In this document: positions 26,054-34,489 of the stretch, piece after piece
Layout: the number at the start of each line of letters is the position of its first letter
Numbering within the stretch: the stretch's first letter is position 1
DNA from: an uncultured Muribaculaceae bacterium
GTDB lineage: Bacteria; Bacteroidota; Bacteroidia; Bacteroidales; Muribaculaceae
Direction: 5' to 3'
NCBI GenBank assembly: GCA_958436175.1
Contig: CAUBJF010000002.1
Span: 401,182-465,181, forward strand
Length of the DNA: 64,000 bases
The notes under the pieces: generated by a model
Database searches by the model: none
What the model saw: only the letters and a program-made list of their open reading frames with translations
Told to the model about the DNA's origin: nothing
Program-made: the position numbers and the translations under genes

Positions 26054-26105
26054 ATCCATACCGTTCTATCCAACTCTTCATCGCCTTTCAAAAGCAACTG
26101 AACGT

Positions 26106-26145
26106 TTCGGGAGTATCATACTTTTTAATTATCTTTGCTCCCGAA
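26106..26145 (+). promoter_or_regulatory. Promoter of the CotH-type gene, flanked by an inverted repeat
   Basis: The -7 box TATCTTTG (26130-26137) lies 20 bp upstream of the ATG. It is enclosed by a perfect 8-bp inverted repeat, TTCGGGAG (26106-26113) and CTCCCGAA (26138-26145), the second arm at the expected start of transcription. Confidence 0.55.
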
Positions 26146-26157
26146 AATCAAACAAGA

Positions 26158-27417
26158 ATGACAAATACGTTCAACATATTAGCAAGGATCCTTGTCTTCA
26201 TTCTGTTCCTGACAGCGATGGCGTGCAGCGATAACAATCCCGGCGAGGCTCCCGAGCCACCGAATGCGCATGCCGTATCGGGAACTTTGCCTGTGCTGTA
26301 TATTGAGACCAAGGACCATGCACCTATAGTATCTAAAGAAATATATATCGATGCCACTTATTATCTCGACCCTATGGACGCGGACGATATAGAGGCTCTT
26401 GGCAGCAGATCAGATCCTCTGCCTATGCAGATTCGCGGACGAGGTCATTCTTCTTGGAAAGGTGCCAAGAAACCCTACAAAATAAAACTCGATAAGAAAA
26501 CAGCTGTGATGGGTATGCCCGAGAACAAACATTGGGCGCTTCTGAAACCTACCGAAAACACTGTTGCCGGCCTCCATCTGGGTAAGATCATGAATCTGGC
26601 CTGGACTCCGGGGTTCCGTCCAGTAGAGATTGTATTGAACGACGATTATATCGGACTGTATTTCCTGACAGAAACAATCCGCATCGACGAAAACCGTGTT
26701 GATATCTACGAACAGAAAGACGGTGAAACAGATCCGGAACTTGTCAAGGGAGGATGGCTTGTCGAAGTCGACAATTACCAGGATGACGACCAGATAATCA
26801 TTCCCGAAAATAACGAGGTGAATATCAATCTGCGCTATCATTCCCCCGAAGACCTGTCGGAAGTCCAGCTCCAATGGCTCTCAAACGAATTCAGGGCTTT
26901 GAATGCAGCTATTTATTCGTCTGATAAAACAACGTCAGACTGGGAGAAGTTCATTGATGTTGAAAGCATGGCCCGCTTTTTCATCCTGCAGGAAATCATG
27001 GACAATCCCGACGGTTTCCATGGCAGCTTCTATCTTCACAAAGACCTGGCCGAAGATGCAAAATGGGTTGCCGGTCCGATATGGGACTTGGTATGCTATA
27101 ACCGAGAAAAGACCGACTATACTTTCAGGATGAGAGTCCATTATGGATTCACCCCTCACTGGATTGGCGAAATGATACAGTACAATAGTTTCTGTAAAAC
27201 CGTAGAGAAGGTTTGGAAAGAAGTCTATCCAGACAGGTTGGAAGAAATCTATGGATATATTGACGATATCGTGCTGCCTCTCGACAAAGCCTGGGCTAAC
27301 GATTGCGCAAGATGGGAAGAAGACCCCACGCAGACGGCAAGCCTACGTGCAGCCCGCATCAAGAATGCGCTTCGCCGTAATATCGAATGGTTTGACACCC
27401 ACCTCCCTAGTTATTGA
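26158..27417 (+). CDS. CotH-kinase-family lipoprotein
   Basis: A 419-residue lipoprotein (TAMAC, cysteine 22) of the CotH family. Landmarks: MQIRGRGHSSWKGAKKPYKIKL (split near 90-111), KHWALLKP, YIGLYFLTETIRIDENRV (about 170-187), GGWLVEVDNY and KWVAGPIWDLVCYNRE. Some CotH proteins phosphorylate proteins, but many bacterial members are uncharacterised cell-surface proteins. The gene follows the mannan operon's terminator and has its own promoter, so it is not clearly part of the PUL. The usual late DxD/FD motif region reads PIWDLVCY, so the metal-binding aspartate appears present. Activity is unproven. Confidence 0.8.
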   Translation: MTNTFNILARILVFILFLTAMACSDNNPGEAPEPPNAHAVSGTLPVLYIETKDHAPIVSKEIYIDATYYLDPMDADDIEALGSRSDPLPMQIRGRGHSSWKGAKKPYKIKLDKKTAVMGMPENKHWALLKPTENTVAGLHLGKIMNLAWTPGFRPVEIVLNDDYIGLYFLTETIRIDENRVDIYEQKDGETDPELVKGGWLVEVDNYQDDDQIIIPENNEVNINLRYHSPEDLSEVQLQWLSNEFRALNAAIYSSDKTTSDWEKFIDVESMARFFILQEIMDNPDGFHGSFYLHKDLAEDAKWVAGPIWDLVCYNREKTDYTFRMRVHYGFTPHWIGEMIQYNSFCKTVEKVWKEVYPDRLEEIYGYIDDIVLPLDKAWANDCARWEEDPTQTASLRAARIKNALRRNIEWFDTHLPSY

Positions 27418-27448
27418 ACCCTCCCACTGCTAAAACGTTAATAGTGAT

Positions 27449-28096
27449 ATGAAAAAGATTCTTTCAACTTCAATAGTTCTTCTATTCATGGCACTTACAA
27501 TGAATGCAGCCGACAATCAGCGTATCAAACTTGATGCACCGCAACTCGGCAATGGTCTTCCCGTAATGACCGCTCTTAAAAACCGACACAGCGAACGCCA
27601 ATGGTCCGACAGACAACTCAACCGTCAGGATATCAGCAACCTTCTCTGGGCTGCCGACGGCGTAAACCGCGACAACGGGAAGCGTACTGCGCCCTCAGCC
27701 CTGGGCAAGAACGATGTCGATGTCTATCTCATCACTCCCGAAGCCGCCTATCTGTATCTCCCCGTTAGTCACGAACTCGAACTCGTGGCAAAAGGCGACT
27801 ACCGTAGCTCTGTCATAGGTGGTCAGCCAAACATAGGTACCCCGGCTGTCGCCATGGTCTATACCACTACTCCTTCACGATTCGAAATACCCGACAATGC
27901 CGCTGCCGAGTTCATGGGCTTCATCGATGTAGGTATGGTTAGCGAAAACGTCGGTATTTTCTGCGCCGGCAACGGTCTTGTCACTGTGCCTCGGTATTCC
28001 ATGAACCGTGACAAGCTCAAAGAAGTACTTCGTATTCCCGAAGGAACTATTCTGGTCCTAAACGACCTTATCGGCTACCCCGAATCTTCAAAATAA
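27449..28096 (+). CDS. Exported nitroreductase-family protein
   Basis: A 215-residue protein of the nitroreductase/SagB-type FMN oxidoreductase fold. RHSERQWSDRQLNRQDISNLLWAADG (split near 45-70) is the family's N-terminal arginine-rich segment, with IGGQPNIGTPAVAMVY and FIDVGMVSENVGIFCAGNGL later. A signal peptide (MKKILSTSIVLLFMALTMNA) precedes it, which predicts export and is unusual for an FMN enzyme. It lies 31 bp after the CotH gene and 4 bp before the DNA repair gene, so all three may be co-transcribed. The substrate is unknown. Confidence 0.82.
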   Translation: MKKILSTSIVLLFMALTMNAADNQRIKLDAPQLGNGLPVMTALKNRHSERQWSDRQLNRQDISNLLWAADGVNRDNGKRTAPSALGKNDVDVYLITPEAAYLYLPVSHELELVAKGDYRSSVIGGQPNIGTPAVAMVYTTTPSRFEIPDNAAAEFMGFIDVGMVSENVGIFCAGNGLVTVPRYSMNRDKLKEVLRIPEGTILVLNDLIGYPESSK

Positions 28097-28100
28097 AAAT

Positions 28101-28856
28101 ATGACGCAGGCAAAAGAAATATTTGATTGTCTGGAGTCTTTTGCCGACGAGAAGCAGGCACGCCAGCTGATGCGGTTTTTCAAGACAGGTAAAGGACAGT
28201 ATGGCGAGGGCGACCACTTTCTCGGGCTGAAGGTACCACAGACCCGAGCTGTTGTAAAAGAGGCCGCCCTCGACGTGCCATTTGAAGAAATCGAAAAACT
28301 AATCTATTCTCCGTGGCACGAAGCACGGCTTGCCGGATTCCTTCTGCTTGTCGAAGAGATGAAGGCAAGTCTTTCGCCTAAGCGCGGCACTCACGCCGAA
28401 AGAGCAAAACGACGCGATTATATCGCGGCTTTCTATCTTCGCCATGCTCGTCAGGCCAACAACTGGGATCTGGTCGACTTATCCTGTCCTAAGATTCTTG
28501 GAATATGGCTCCTTAATTCATGTGCCGACCGTTCAATACTCGACAGACTCGTTGCAAGCGAAAACCTCTGGGAGCAACGCATCGGCATTGTCACGACCTG
28601 GCAACTCATACACGAGAGTCAGTTCGAGGACACTCTACGACTTGCGACCAAACTTTTGAATCATCCTCACGACCTTATCCACAAAGCCACCGGGTGGATA
28701 CTTCGGGAAGTAGGCAAGAAAGACACCGACACGCTAATCGACTTCCTCGGACAACACTATGCCTCGATGCCACGGACGGCACTCCGTTACGCAATCGAAA
28801 AGCTTCCGGAACCGCAGCGCCAATACTGGCTCTTCAAACGCCCCGAAAAAAGCTGA
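28101..28856 (+). CDS. DNA alkylation repair protein (AlkD-like HEAT repeats)
   Basis: A 251-residue all-helical protein of the DNA alkylation repair (AlkD-like) family. Recognisable segments: FKTGKGQYGEGDHFLGLKVP (about 27-46), SPWHEARLAGFLLLVE, NNWDLVDLSCPKILG (the conserved NWDLVD segment, about 118-132), SENLWEQRIGIVTTW and HKATGWILREVGKKD. Family members excise or recognise alkylated bases by packing HEAT-like repeats along DNA. It follows the nitroreductase by 4 bp and meets the fluoride channel gene tail to tail with 2 bp between. Confidence 0.88.
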   Translation: MTQAKEIFDCLESFADEKQARQLMRFFKTGKGQYGEGDHFLGLKVPQTRAVVKEAALDVPFEEIEKLIYSPWHEARLAGFLLLVEEMKASLSPKRGTHAERAKRRDYIAAFYLRHARQANNWDLVDLSCPKILGIWLLNSCADRSILDRLVASENLWEQRIGIVTTWQLIHESQFEDTLRLATKLLNHPHDLIHKATGWILREVGKKDTDTLIDFLGQHYASMPRTALRYAIEKLPEPQRQYWLFKRPEKS

Positions 28857-28858
28857 TT

Positions 28859-29251
28859 CTATACAATCGCGTGGCCGAGATAAAGGAGGGCAAAACCTAC
28901 CAACACACTCAATGCCAGATAATACAATACCATCGGGAGGTTGGAACTCTGGAAGAGCAGATAATTCTCATTAATAAAAGTAGAGAAGGTAGTAAAGCCT
29001 CCGCAGAATCCTACTGTCAAAAGCAAACGGAGTTGCTGCGAGGGGGCAGAAGCCGGAACATACTTATCGAAAAGTCCGTAAAACAGACCTATCAGGAAGC
29101 ATCCTACAACATTGACAACGAAGGTTCCCCAGGGAAATACACTCGGAACAGGTAGATGAGTCTGTACGATCCTGCCGACAACAAATCGGCAGACACCGCC
29201 AAGACCGCTGCCCGCGAAGACCATTAAAATATTCAGCCAGTTCATTCTCAT
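28859..29251 (-). CDS. crcB: Fluoride ion channel Fluc/CrcB
   Basis: A 130-residue membrane protein with four predicted helices. Family motifs: GSGLGGVCRF (about 14-23), WGTFVVNVVGCFLIGL (about 41-56) and GFCGGFTTFSTF (about 82-93). CrcB dimers export fluoride passively. Its start overlaps the stop of the upstream macro-like gene by four bases (ATGA), so the pair is co-translated. No fluoride riboswitch was seen upstream of the pair. Confidence 0.92.
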   Translation of the reverse strand: MRMNWLNILMVFAGSGLGGVCRFVVGRIVQTHLPVPSVFPWGTFVVNVVGCFLIGLFYGLFDKYVPASAPSQQLRLLLTVGFCGGFTTFSTFINENYLLFQSSNLPMVLYYLALSVLVGFALLYLGHAIV

Positions 29252-29682
29252 TTAGCTTTTCGAAGATGATACTCAGCCGACAAAGCCTCGTCCCATTCTT
29301 TTGGATAAGCAACATTGTCGAGGTCGTGGATCTGCCAGAAAAGTGGAGCCATATCATTGTCCCGGAATCCTGCGATGCCGCATCCAACCCGAGTGAGTAA
29401 GAAACGCTTTTCCTGATGACAGGCTGCATATTCAACGAATTTGTCAACATAGGGACGAATGGCTTCCAAGCCACCGTGCATCGTCGGTATGGCATAACTA
29501 TTACCGGTAGGTCCCTCTCCTATACCCCATTGAGCGCCGAACTTTTCGAAGGCAATCCTGGCAGCCTCTCCGCCATGCATCCCTTCGAGATTACTCCCGA
29601 ATACGAAGACCTCATTCTCTCCCAGCTGTGTAATCCATTCGGGTATAAACCTTTCCTTGTGACTGTCGTTATCGTTATCCAT
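29248..29682 (-). CDS. A1S_2505-like / macro-like domain protein
   Basis: A 144-residue soluble protein. ENEVFVFGSNLEGMHGGEAARIAFEKFGAQWG (split near 22-53) and FLLTRVGCGIAGF (about 94-106) match a small family often annotated as A1S_2505 phage-related and related in fold to macro domains. The glycine-rich VGCGIAGF loop would bind a nucleotide or ADP-ribose if the relation holds. It is the first gene of a two-gene unit with crcB and has its own divergent -7 box. Function unknown. Confidence 0.7.
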   Translation of the reverse strand: MDNDNDSHKERFIPEWITQLGENEVFVFGSNLEGMHGGEAARIAFEKFGAQWGIGEGPTGNSYAIPTMHGGLEAIRPYVDKFVEYAACHQEKRFLLTRVGCGIAGFRDNDMAPLFWQIHDLDNVAYPKEWDEALSAEYHLRKAK

Positions 29683-29718
29683 CAGTGTTGTTGATTCTTT
29701 TCATTCCACTTTCAAGTA

Positions 29719-29756
29719 CAAATATAGCGAAACTTCGTTGCTTTTCATTAATTTTG
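29719..29756. promoter_or_regulatory. Divergent promoter boxes of purT and the macro-like gene
   Basis: On the minus strand TATATTTG (29719-29726) lies 37 bp from the macro-like gene. On the plus strand TAATTTTG (29749-29756) lies 28 bp from purT. Both match TAnnTTTG; no clear -33 TTTG is seen for either. Confidence 0.55.
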
Positions 29757-29784
29757 CAGAAGAATTCACAAAACCAATCGACAG

Positions 29785-30969
29785 ATGACACAAATAGGAT
29801 CCGTCGCTACGTCCAAGGGAAGAAAAGCTTTGCTTCTTGGCAGCGGCGAACTTGGAAAAGAAGTTGCTATTGAACTCCAGCGCCTCGGAGTCGAAGTTAT
29901 TGCCTGTGACAAATACGCCGGAGCTCCTGCAATGCAGGTCGCTCACCGCAGCTACGTCTTCAACATGCTCGACGGCAAGGAACTACGCCGTATTGTAGAG
30001 CTCGAACATCCCGACCATATCATCCCGGAAATTGAAGCCATCGCCACTCCGACACTCGTCGAGCTCGAAAAAGAAGGCTACCACGTAACCCCGACAGCGA
30101 CAGCGGCTTTCCTGACCATGAACCGTGAAGGTATCCGTCGTCTCGCTGCCGAAGAGCTCGGACTTCCTACGTCGCCCTACCGCTTTGCCTCAACCTACGA
30201 CGAATTCAAGAAGGCAATCGAAGAGATAGGGCTGCCGGTAGTTGTAAAACCTGTCATGAGTTCGTCCGGACACGGACAGAGCACTATCCGCGAAGCATCG
30301 CAAATAGAATCAGCTTGGCATGAAGCACAGGAAGGCGGACGTGCAGGAGCCGGTCGCGTGATTGTCGAAGGATTTGTTGATTTCGATTACGAAATCACCC
30401 TGCTGACAGTACGCAGCATCAGCGGAACAAGCTACTGTGCCCCCGTCGGCCATATCCAGGTCAACGGCGACTACCGCTACTCGTGGCAGCCTCAGCCTAT
30501 GAGCGAAAAAGCTCTCGCAGAGGCACAGCGTGTGGCAAAAGCCGTCACCGATGCCCTCGGAGGTTACGGCATCTTCGGTGTCGAACTTTTTATTAAGGGC
30601 GACAAGGTGATATTCAGCGAAGTTTCGCCTCGTCCGCACGATACCGGTATGGTTACCATGATATCTCAGGACCTCAGCGAATTTGCACTCCATGCACGTG
30701 CCCTTCTTGGTCTTCCCGTCCCTGCTATACGATTCTATGGTCCATCCGCTTCGAGAGCAGTCGTCGTTGAAGGCGATACCGATACAGTAGTGTTCGACAA
30801 TCTCGACCAAGTGCTTGCAGAACCCGGTACCCAGATGCGTATCTTCGGTAAGCCTGAAGTACACGGACATCGCCGTATGGCTGTAATCCTTGCCACGGAC
30901 GAAAGTGTCGAAGCAGCACGCGAAAAAGCTGACAGAGCCTATGCCAAGCTCAAGATAGAAACCCTTTAA
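29785..30969 (+). CDS. purT: Formate-dependent GAR transformylase PurT
   Basis: A 394-residue ATP-grasp enzyme that makes formyl-glycinamide ribonucleotide from formate and ATP in purine synthesis. Visible: N-terminal nucleotide-binding loop LLLGSGELGKEV (about 17-28), PEIEAIATPTLVELE, the ATP-grasp segment PVVVKPVMSSSGHGQS (about 152-167), and VELFIKGDKVIFSEVSPRPHDTGMVT (split near 266-291) carrying metal ligands. Full length for the family. It stands alone with its own promoter box and ends in a strong terminator. Confidence 0.96.
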   Translation: MTQIGSVATSKGRKALLLGSGELGKEVAIELQRLGVEVIACDKYAGAPAMQVAHRSYVFNMLDGKELRRIVELEHPDHIIPEIEAIATPTLVELEKEGYHVTPTATAAFLTMNREGIRRLAAEELGLPTSPYRFASTYDEFKKAIEEIGLPVVVKPVMSSSGHGQSTIREASQIESAWHEAQEGGRAGAGRVIVEGFVDFDYEITLLTVRSISGTSYCAPVGHIQVNGDYRYSWQPQPMSEKALAEAQRVAKAVTDALGGYGIFGVELFIKGDKVIFSEVSPRPHDTGMVTMISQDLSEFALHARALLGLPVPAIRFYGPSASRAVVVEGDTDTVVFDNLDQVLAEPGTQMRIFGKPEVHGHRRMAVILATDESVEAAREKADRAYAKLKIETL

Positions 30970-30985
30970 GTCCACAACATAAATG

Positions 30986-31023
30986 CAGGTACGGAAACCA
31001 GGCTTTTCCGTACCTGTTTTTTT
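30986..31023 (+). terminator. Terminator of purT
   Basis: CAGGTACGGAAA (30986-30997) pairs perfectly with TTTCCGTACCTG (31005-31016) across 7 nt, then TTTTTTT. It lies 17 bp after the purT stop. Confidence 0.9.
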
Positions 31024-31071
31024 CATTTCCGCCTATTCCCGAAAGTCACGCCGGTACAATAGCAAAACCGA

Positions 31072-31103
31072 TTTGCCGTTATAATATAATGTAAGTAAAT
31101 TTG
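31072..31103 (+). promoter_or_regulatory. Promoter of the porQ gene stack
   Basis: A full Bacteroidetes promoter: TTTG (31072-31075), 20-bp spacer, TAAATTTG (31096-31103), 23 bp upstream of the porQ ATG. Confidence 0.75.
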
Positions 31104-31126
31104 CACCTGCAAACACCGACCACTTG

Positions 31127-32152
31127 ATGCGAAAAGCAAAACATTATATCATCCTTATCCTCCTCTGCTCTGTCCTTGCCTCCACTGTCAAGGCACAGGA
31201 CGGCTCTACGGCATATAACTTCCTCAATGTCACCTCCTCAGCTCGTATCTACGGCCTCGGCGGAGTCAACATCACCCTTGTTGACGACGATATCAGCACG
31301 ATTGACCAGAACCCGGCCCTACTCGGCAGTGAGATGAGTAACATAGTCATGCTCAATTATATGCGTTACCTCGGAGGCTCTAATTTCGCCGGTCTGCGTT
31401 ACGGTCACTCGGCCGGAGAACACGGTGCTTGGGCCATAGGATTACAATACTTTGGCTATGGTTCCATGAGAGAAACGCTCCCGGACGGTACCATAACCGG
31501 CGATTTCTCCCCAAAGGATGTAGCATTCGGTGGAATATATTCCTATGACATAACCGACCGTCTGCGTGGCGGCATCGCCCTTAAAGGTATCTATAGTTCC
31601 TACTCCGATTACTCGGCATTCGCGCTCGCTACAGATCTCGGCATCAACTACTACGACTCCGACCGCGACCTGTCGCTCTCTGCCGTTGTAGCCAACCTCG
31701 GCGGCCAGGTGAAGAGATTCAACGAAAGCTACGACCGTCTGCCTGTCGACCTACGCCTGGGATGGTCGCAGAGCTTCGGTACCTTTCCTCTGCGACTCTC
31801 GATCACAGCATGGAATCTCACAAAATGGAAACTGCCATACTATGAGACAGGCGACGGCTCGGCCGACGGCGAAGGAGAGCTAAAAGAGAGTTTCATGTCG
31901 AACCTATTCAGACATCTCGTATTCGGTGTCGACCTAGTATCAAGTCCGAACTATTACCTCAGCCTCGGCTACAACTACAAGACTCGCACCGACATGAGCA
32001 CTTATTCCCGCAATTTCCTCTCCGGCTTCTCTCTCGGAGCAGGCCTGCGGGTCAAAAGTTTCGGTGTAGGCCTCGCACTTGCACAACCACACACCGGCGC
32101 CACAACCTTCATGTTCAATCTTTCATTGAATATCAATGACCTACTCAACTGA
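31127..32152 (+). CDS. porQ: Type IX secretion system protein PorQ
   Basis: A 341-residue outer-membrane barrel protein. After the signal peptide (ending VKAQ) come YNFLNVTSSARIYGLGGVNI (split near 30-49) and NPALLGSEMSN, the hallmark N-terminus of PorQ/FadL-like proteins of the type IX secretion system, followed by alternating barrel strands to the end (TTFMFNLSLNIND). PorQ acts with the attachment complex that anchors secreted proteins to lipopolysaccharide. The TTG three bases upstream is not needed as a start. It overlaps cmk by 17 bp. No secreted protein with an obvious C-terminal sorting domain was seen in this window. Confidence 0.85.
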   Translation: MRKAKHYIILILLCSVLASTVKAQDGSTAYNFLNVTSSARIYGLGGVNITLVDDDISTIDQNPALLGSEMSNIVMLNYMRYLGGSNFAGLRYGHSAGEHGAWAIGLQYFGYGSMRETLPDGTITGDFSPKDVAFGGIYSYDITDRLRGGIALKGIYSSYSDYSAFALATDLGINYYDSDRDLSLSAVVANLGGQVKRFNESYDRLPVDLRLGWSQSFGTFPLRLSITAWNLTKWKLPYYETGDGSADGEGELKESFMSNLFRHLVFGVDLVSSPNYYLSLGYNYKTRTDMSTYSRNFLSGFSLGAGLRVKSFGVGLALAQPHTGATTFMFNLSLNINDLLN

Positions 32153-32846
32153 GAACCGACCCATAATTATAGCCATCGACGGATTCTCGTCGTCGGGCAA
32201 AAGCACAATGGCACGCCGCCTGGCGGCTAAGATTGGTTACCGCTACATAGATTCGGGAGCCATGTACCGAGCTGTCACGCTATTTGCCCTCGATAATGGC
32301 ATGATAGGCAATGACGGCCGCCCCGATATCCAAAATCTCTTGAATAAACTCCCGTCGATCAGCATCGATTTCCGACCGGTACCCGGAGGGAAGCAGCACA
32401 CACTGCTTAACGGCAAAGATGTAGAAGAAGAAATACGAAGCCTTCGTGTCTCTGATTCTGTTTCGCCCGTTGCCGCCATTCCGGAAGTGCGCCACGCCCT
32501 GGTAGCAAAACAGAAAAGCCTCGGCAAGGAGAAGGGCATCGTGATGGACGGACGCGATATCGGCACAGTAGTCTTTCCTGATGCCGAACTCAAAATATTC
32601 ATCGATGCCTCACCTGAAACGAGAGCCGAACGACGTTTCAAGGAACTGACCGGAAAAGGCGACAAAGTCACCTACGAAGAAGTCCTCGCAAACGTGCGTC
32701 ATCGCGACCTCATCGACTCTACACGCGCCGAGAGTCCTCTGCGCAAAGCCGACGATGCCATAGCGCTTGACAACTCGCACATGACGCTCGAAGAACAGGA
32801 CAAGTGGCTCCTCGACCAGTTCAACAAAGCCGTCGCCAAAGCATGA
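32136..32846 (+). CDS. cmk: Cytidylate kinase
   Basis: A 236-residue P-loop kinase that phosphorylates CMP and dCMP. Motifs: IAIDGFSSSGKST (about 12-24, P-loop), YRYIDSGAMYRAVTLFAL (about 35-52), VMDGRDIGTVVFPDAELKIF (about 136-155) and DASPETRAERR (lid). The ATG lies 17 bp inside the end of porQ, and no later methionine would leave an intact P-loop, so the overlap is real. It overlaps ispH by four bases (ATGA). Confidence 0.95.
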   Translation: MTYSTENRPIIIAIDGFSSSGKSTMARRLAAKIGYRYIDSGAMYRAVTLFALDNGMIGNDGRPDIQNLLNKLPSISIDFRPVPGGKQHTLLNGKDVEEEIRSLRVSDSVSPVAAIPEVRHALVAKQKSLGKEKGIVMDGRDIGTVVFPDAELKIFIDASPETRAERRFKELTGKGDKVTYEEVLANVRHRDLIDSTRAESPLRKADDAIALDNSHMTLEEQDKWLLDQFNKAVAKA

Positions 32847-33706
32847 TCGATATCGAGATAGACAAGGAATCCGGTTTCTGTTTCGGTGTTGTCACCGCCA
32901 TACGCAAAGCCGAGGAAGAACTCGCCAAGGGCACTATCTATTGCCTGGGAGACATCGTCCATAACTCGGCGGAAGTGGAACGCCTTCGCGAAAAGGGTCT
33001 TGTCACTATCACACATGAACATCTTGCCGACCTCTCAGGAGCAAAAGTGCTTCTCAGGGCACACGGAGAGCCACCGTCGACCTACCGCACTGCAAAAGAA
33101 AAAGGCATCAGGATAATCGATGCCACCTGTCCTGTCGTCCTCCGACTTCAGCAACGCATAAAAGCACGCTACCAGCAGGAAGGCCCTAAACCGCAGATTG
33201 TGATTTACGGCAAAAACGGACACGCCGAAGTTAACGGCCTGGTAGGTCAGACCGAAGGAACAGCCATAGTCGTCGAAGATCTCAACGGACTCGACAGCAT
33301 TGACTTTTCACGCGACATAGCCCTGTATTCGCAGACGACAAAATCGCTCGAAGGTTTCCGAAGCATCATAGCCGAAATCGAGAAAAGAAAAGACCCATCT
33401 ACTAATTTCGAATATGCCGATACGATATGTCGTCAGGTAGCAAACCGTGTAGGACATCTGCGTGAGTTCGCAACCGGTAAGGATGTGGTCCTCTTCGTCG
33501 CCGGAGCTAAAAGCAGCAATGGCAAGATACTTTTTAACCATTGCCTTGAAGTCAACCCGAGGACTCATCTCGTGGGCAATGGGGATGACCTTGATAAATC
33601 CTGGTTCGACGATGCTTCTACAGTCGGTATCTGCGGTGCGACTTCGACACCTCGATGGCTTATGGAAGAAGTACGAGACAGCCTGATCCAATTACTTAAT
33701 CTGTAA
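32843..33706 (+). CDS. ispH: HMBPP reductase IspH (LytB)
   Basis: A 287-residue iron-sulfur enzyme, last step of the non-mevalonate isoprenoid pathway, converting HMBPP to IPP and DMAPP. The three cluster cysteines are visible in GFCFGVV (about residue 13), DATCPVV (about 96) and GICGATSTP (about 266). HNSAEVERL and RAHGEPP are further family segments. I start it at 32843, giving an ATGA overlap with cmk; the longer in-frame start lies within cmk. Confidence 0.95.
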   Translation: MIDIEIDKESGFCFGVVTAIRKAEEELAKGTIYCLGDIVHNSAEVERLREKGLVTITHEHLADLSGAKVLLRAHGEPPSTYRTAKEKGIRIIDATCPVVLRLQQRIKARYQQEGPKPQIVIYGKNGHAEVNGLVGQTEGTAIVVEDLNGLDSIDFSRDIALYSQTTKSLEGFRSIIAEIEKRKDPSTNFEYADTICRQVANRVGHLREFATGKDVVLFVAGAKSSNGKILFNHCLEVNPRTHLVGNGDDLDKSWFDDASTVGICGATSTPRWLMEEVRDSLIQLLNL

Positions 33707-33707
33707 G

Positions 33708-34205
33708 ATGAAAGACTTTATCGCTATAGATGTCGAAACAGCCAATGGCGAAAGTTCGAGCATCTGTGCTATCGGGGCAGTCAAAGTCATCGACGGCCTG
33801 ATAGTCGACAGCCGCTACAGTCTTGTCTGCCCAGAACCAAATTATTACTCTTATTTCTGCACACGTGTCCACGGACTGACTGACCAAGACACTTGGAACG
33901 CGCCTTCTTTCGGGACGCTCTGGAAGGAATGGAAGGGATGGCTCGGAGAGCTGCCTCTTGTAGCACATAACGCTCCCTTCGACAGCCGTTGCATACGTCA
34001 GGCTTGCCGCATTTACGGTCTCGAAGAACCACCAACGTTCTACGACACCCTCGCAGAGGCGCGCAGATGCATACCGAGAGGCATATGCCCTTCCAAATCG
34101 CTCGACAGCTTGTGCGATTTTTTCGGAATACGCCTCGATAAGCACCACTGCGCGCTCGACGATGCCCGTGCTTGTGCCGAATTAGCAATAATACTACTGC
34201 AATGA
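33708..34205 (+). CDS. Stand-alone DEDDh 3'-5' exonuclease
   Basis: A 165-residue exonuclease of the DNA polymerase III epsilon type. The catalytic set is visible: D8 and E10 in FIAIDVETANG, the aspartate in HNAPFDSRC (about 87-95), and HCALDDARA near the C-terminus (about 146-154). Such single-domain proteins process DNA or RNA ends; which is unknown here. It starts 1 bp after ispH and overlaps the small lipoprotein gene by four bases. Confidence 0.85.
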   Translation: MKDFIAIDVETANGESSSICAIGAVKVIDGLIVDSRYSLVCPEPNYYSYFCTRVHGLTDQDTWNAPSFGTLWKEWKGWLGELPLVAHNAPFDSRCIRQACRIYGLEEPPTFYDTLAEARRCIPRGICPSKSLDSLCDFFGIRLDKHHCALDDARACAELAIILLQ

Positions 34206-34486
34206 AGATATACCGTAGCATATTCATTCTTTCCATAATATTCCTGGCTGCATGTTCGGACAGCAACGAGGCCACAGAAGCCGAGCTGGAACAAGCCGCC
34301 GACGCAGCCCGGCGTGATGCTCTAAAGGCCGTCGCGCTGAAGCAGTCGGTCATGAACTGTGAAAAAGCAATTATCGCTATACGTATCCGTGAGACAGAGC
34401 TGCGGGAACACGGCTTCGAATCCTGCGCCGACACTTACCGCGATGTCGCCTGCTCTATACTCAAAGACAGTATGATAATAGAATAA
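34202..34486 (+). CDS. Small putative lipoprotein
   Basis: A 94-residue protein starting at the ATGA overlap with the exonuclease. The signal ends in FLAACS, with a lipidated cysteine at about residue 18, followed by an acidic and alanine-rich helical stretch (EATEAELEQAADAARRDALK) and two more cysteines (VMNCEK, ESCADTYRDVAC). I do not recognise a family. It precedes priA by 3 bp. Confidence 0.65.
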   Translation: MKIYRSIFILSIIFLAACSDSNEATEAELEQAADAARRDALKAVALKQSVMNCEKAIIAIRIRETELREHGFESCADTYRDVACSILKDSMIIE

Positions 34487-34489
34487 GTC

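Noticed and set aside
26106..26145. Phase-variable invertible promoter upstream of the CotH-type gene
   Set aside because: The 8-bp arms and 24-bp spacer are far shorter than known Bacteroides invertible promoters, and no recombinase gene is nearby.
29683..29784. Fluoride riboswitch upstream of the macro-like gene and crcB
   Set aside because: No fluoride riboswitch-like core sequence or pseudoknot pattern could be recognised in the short leader.
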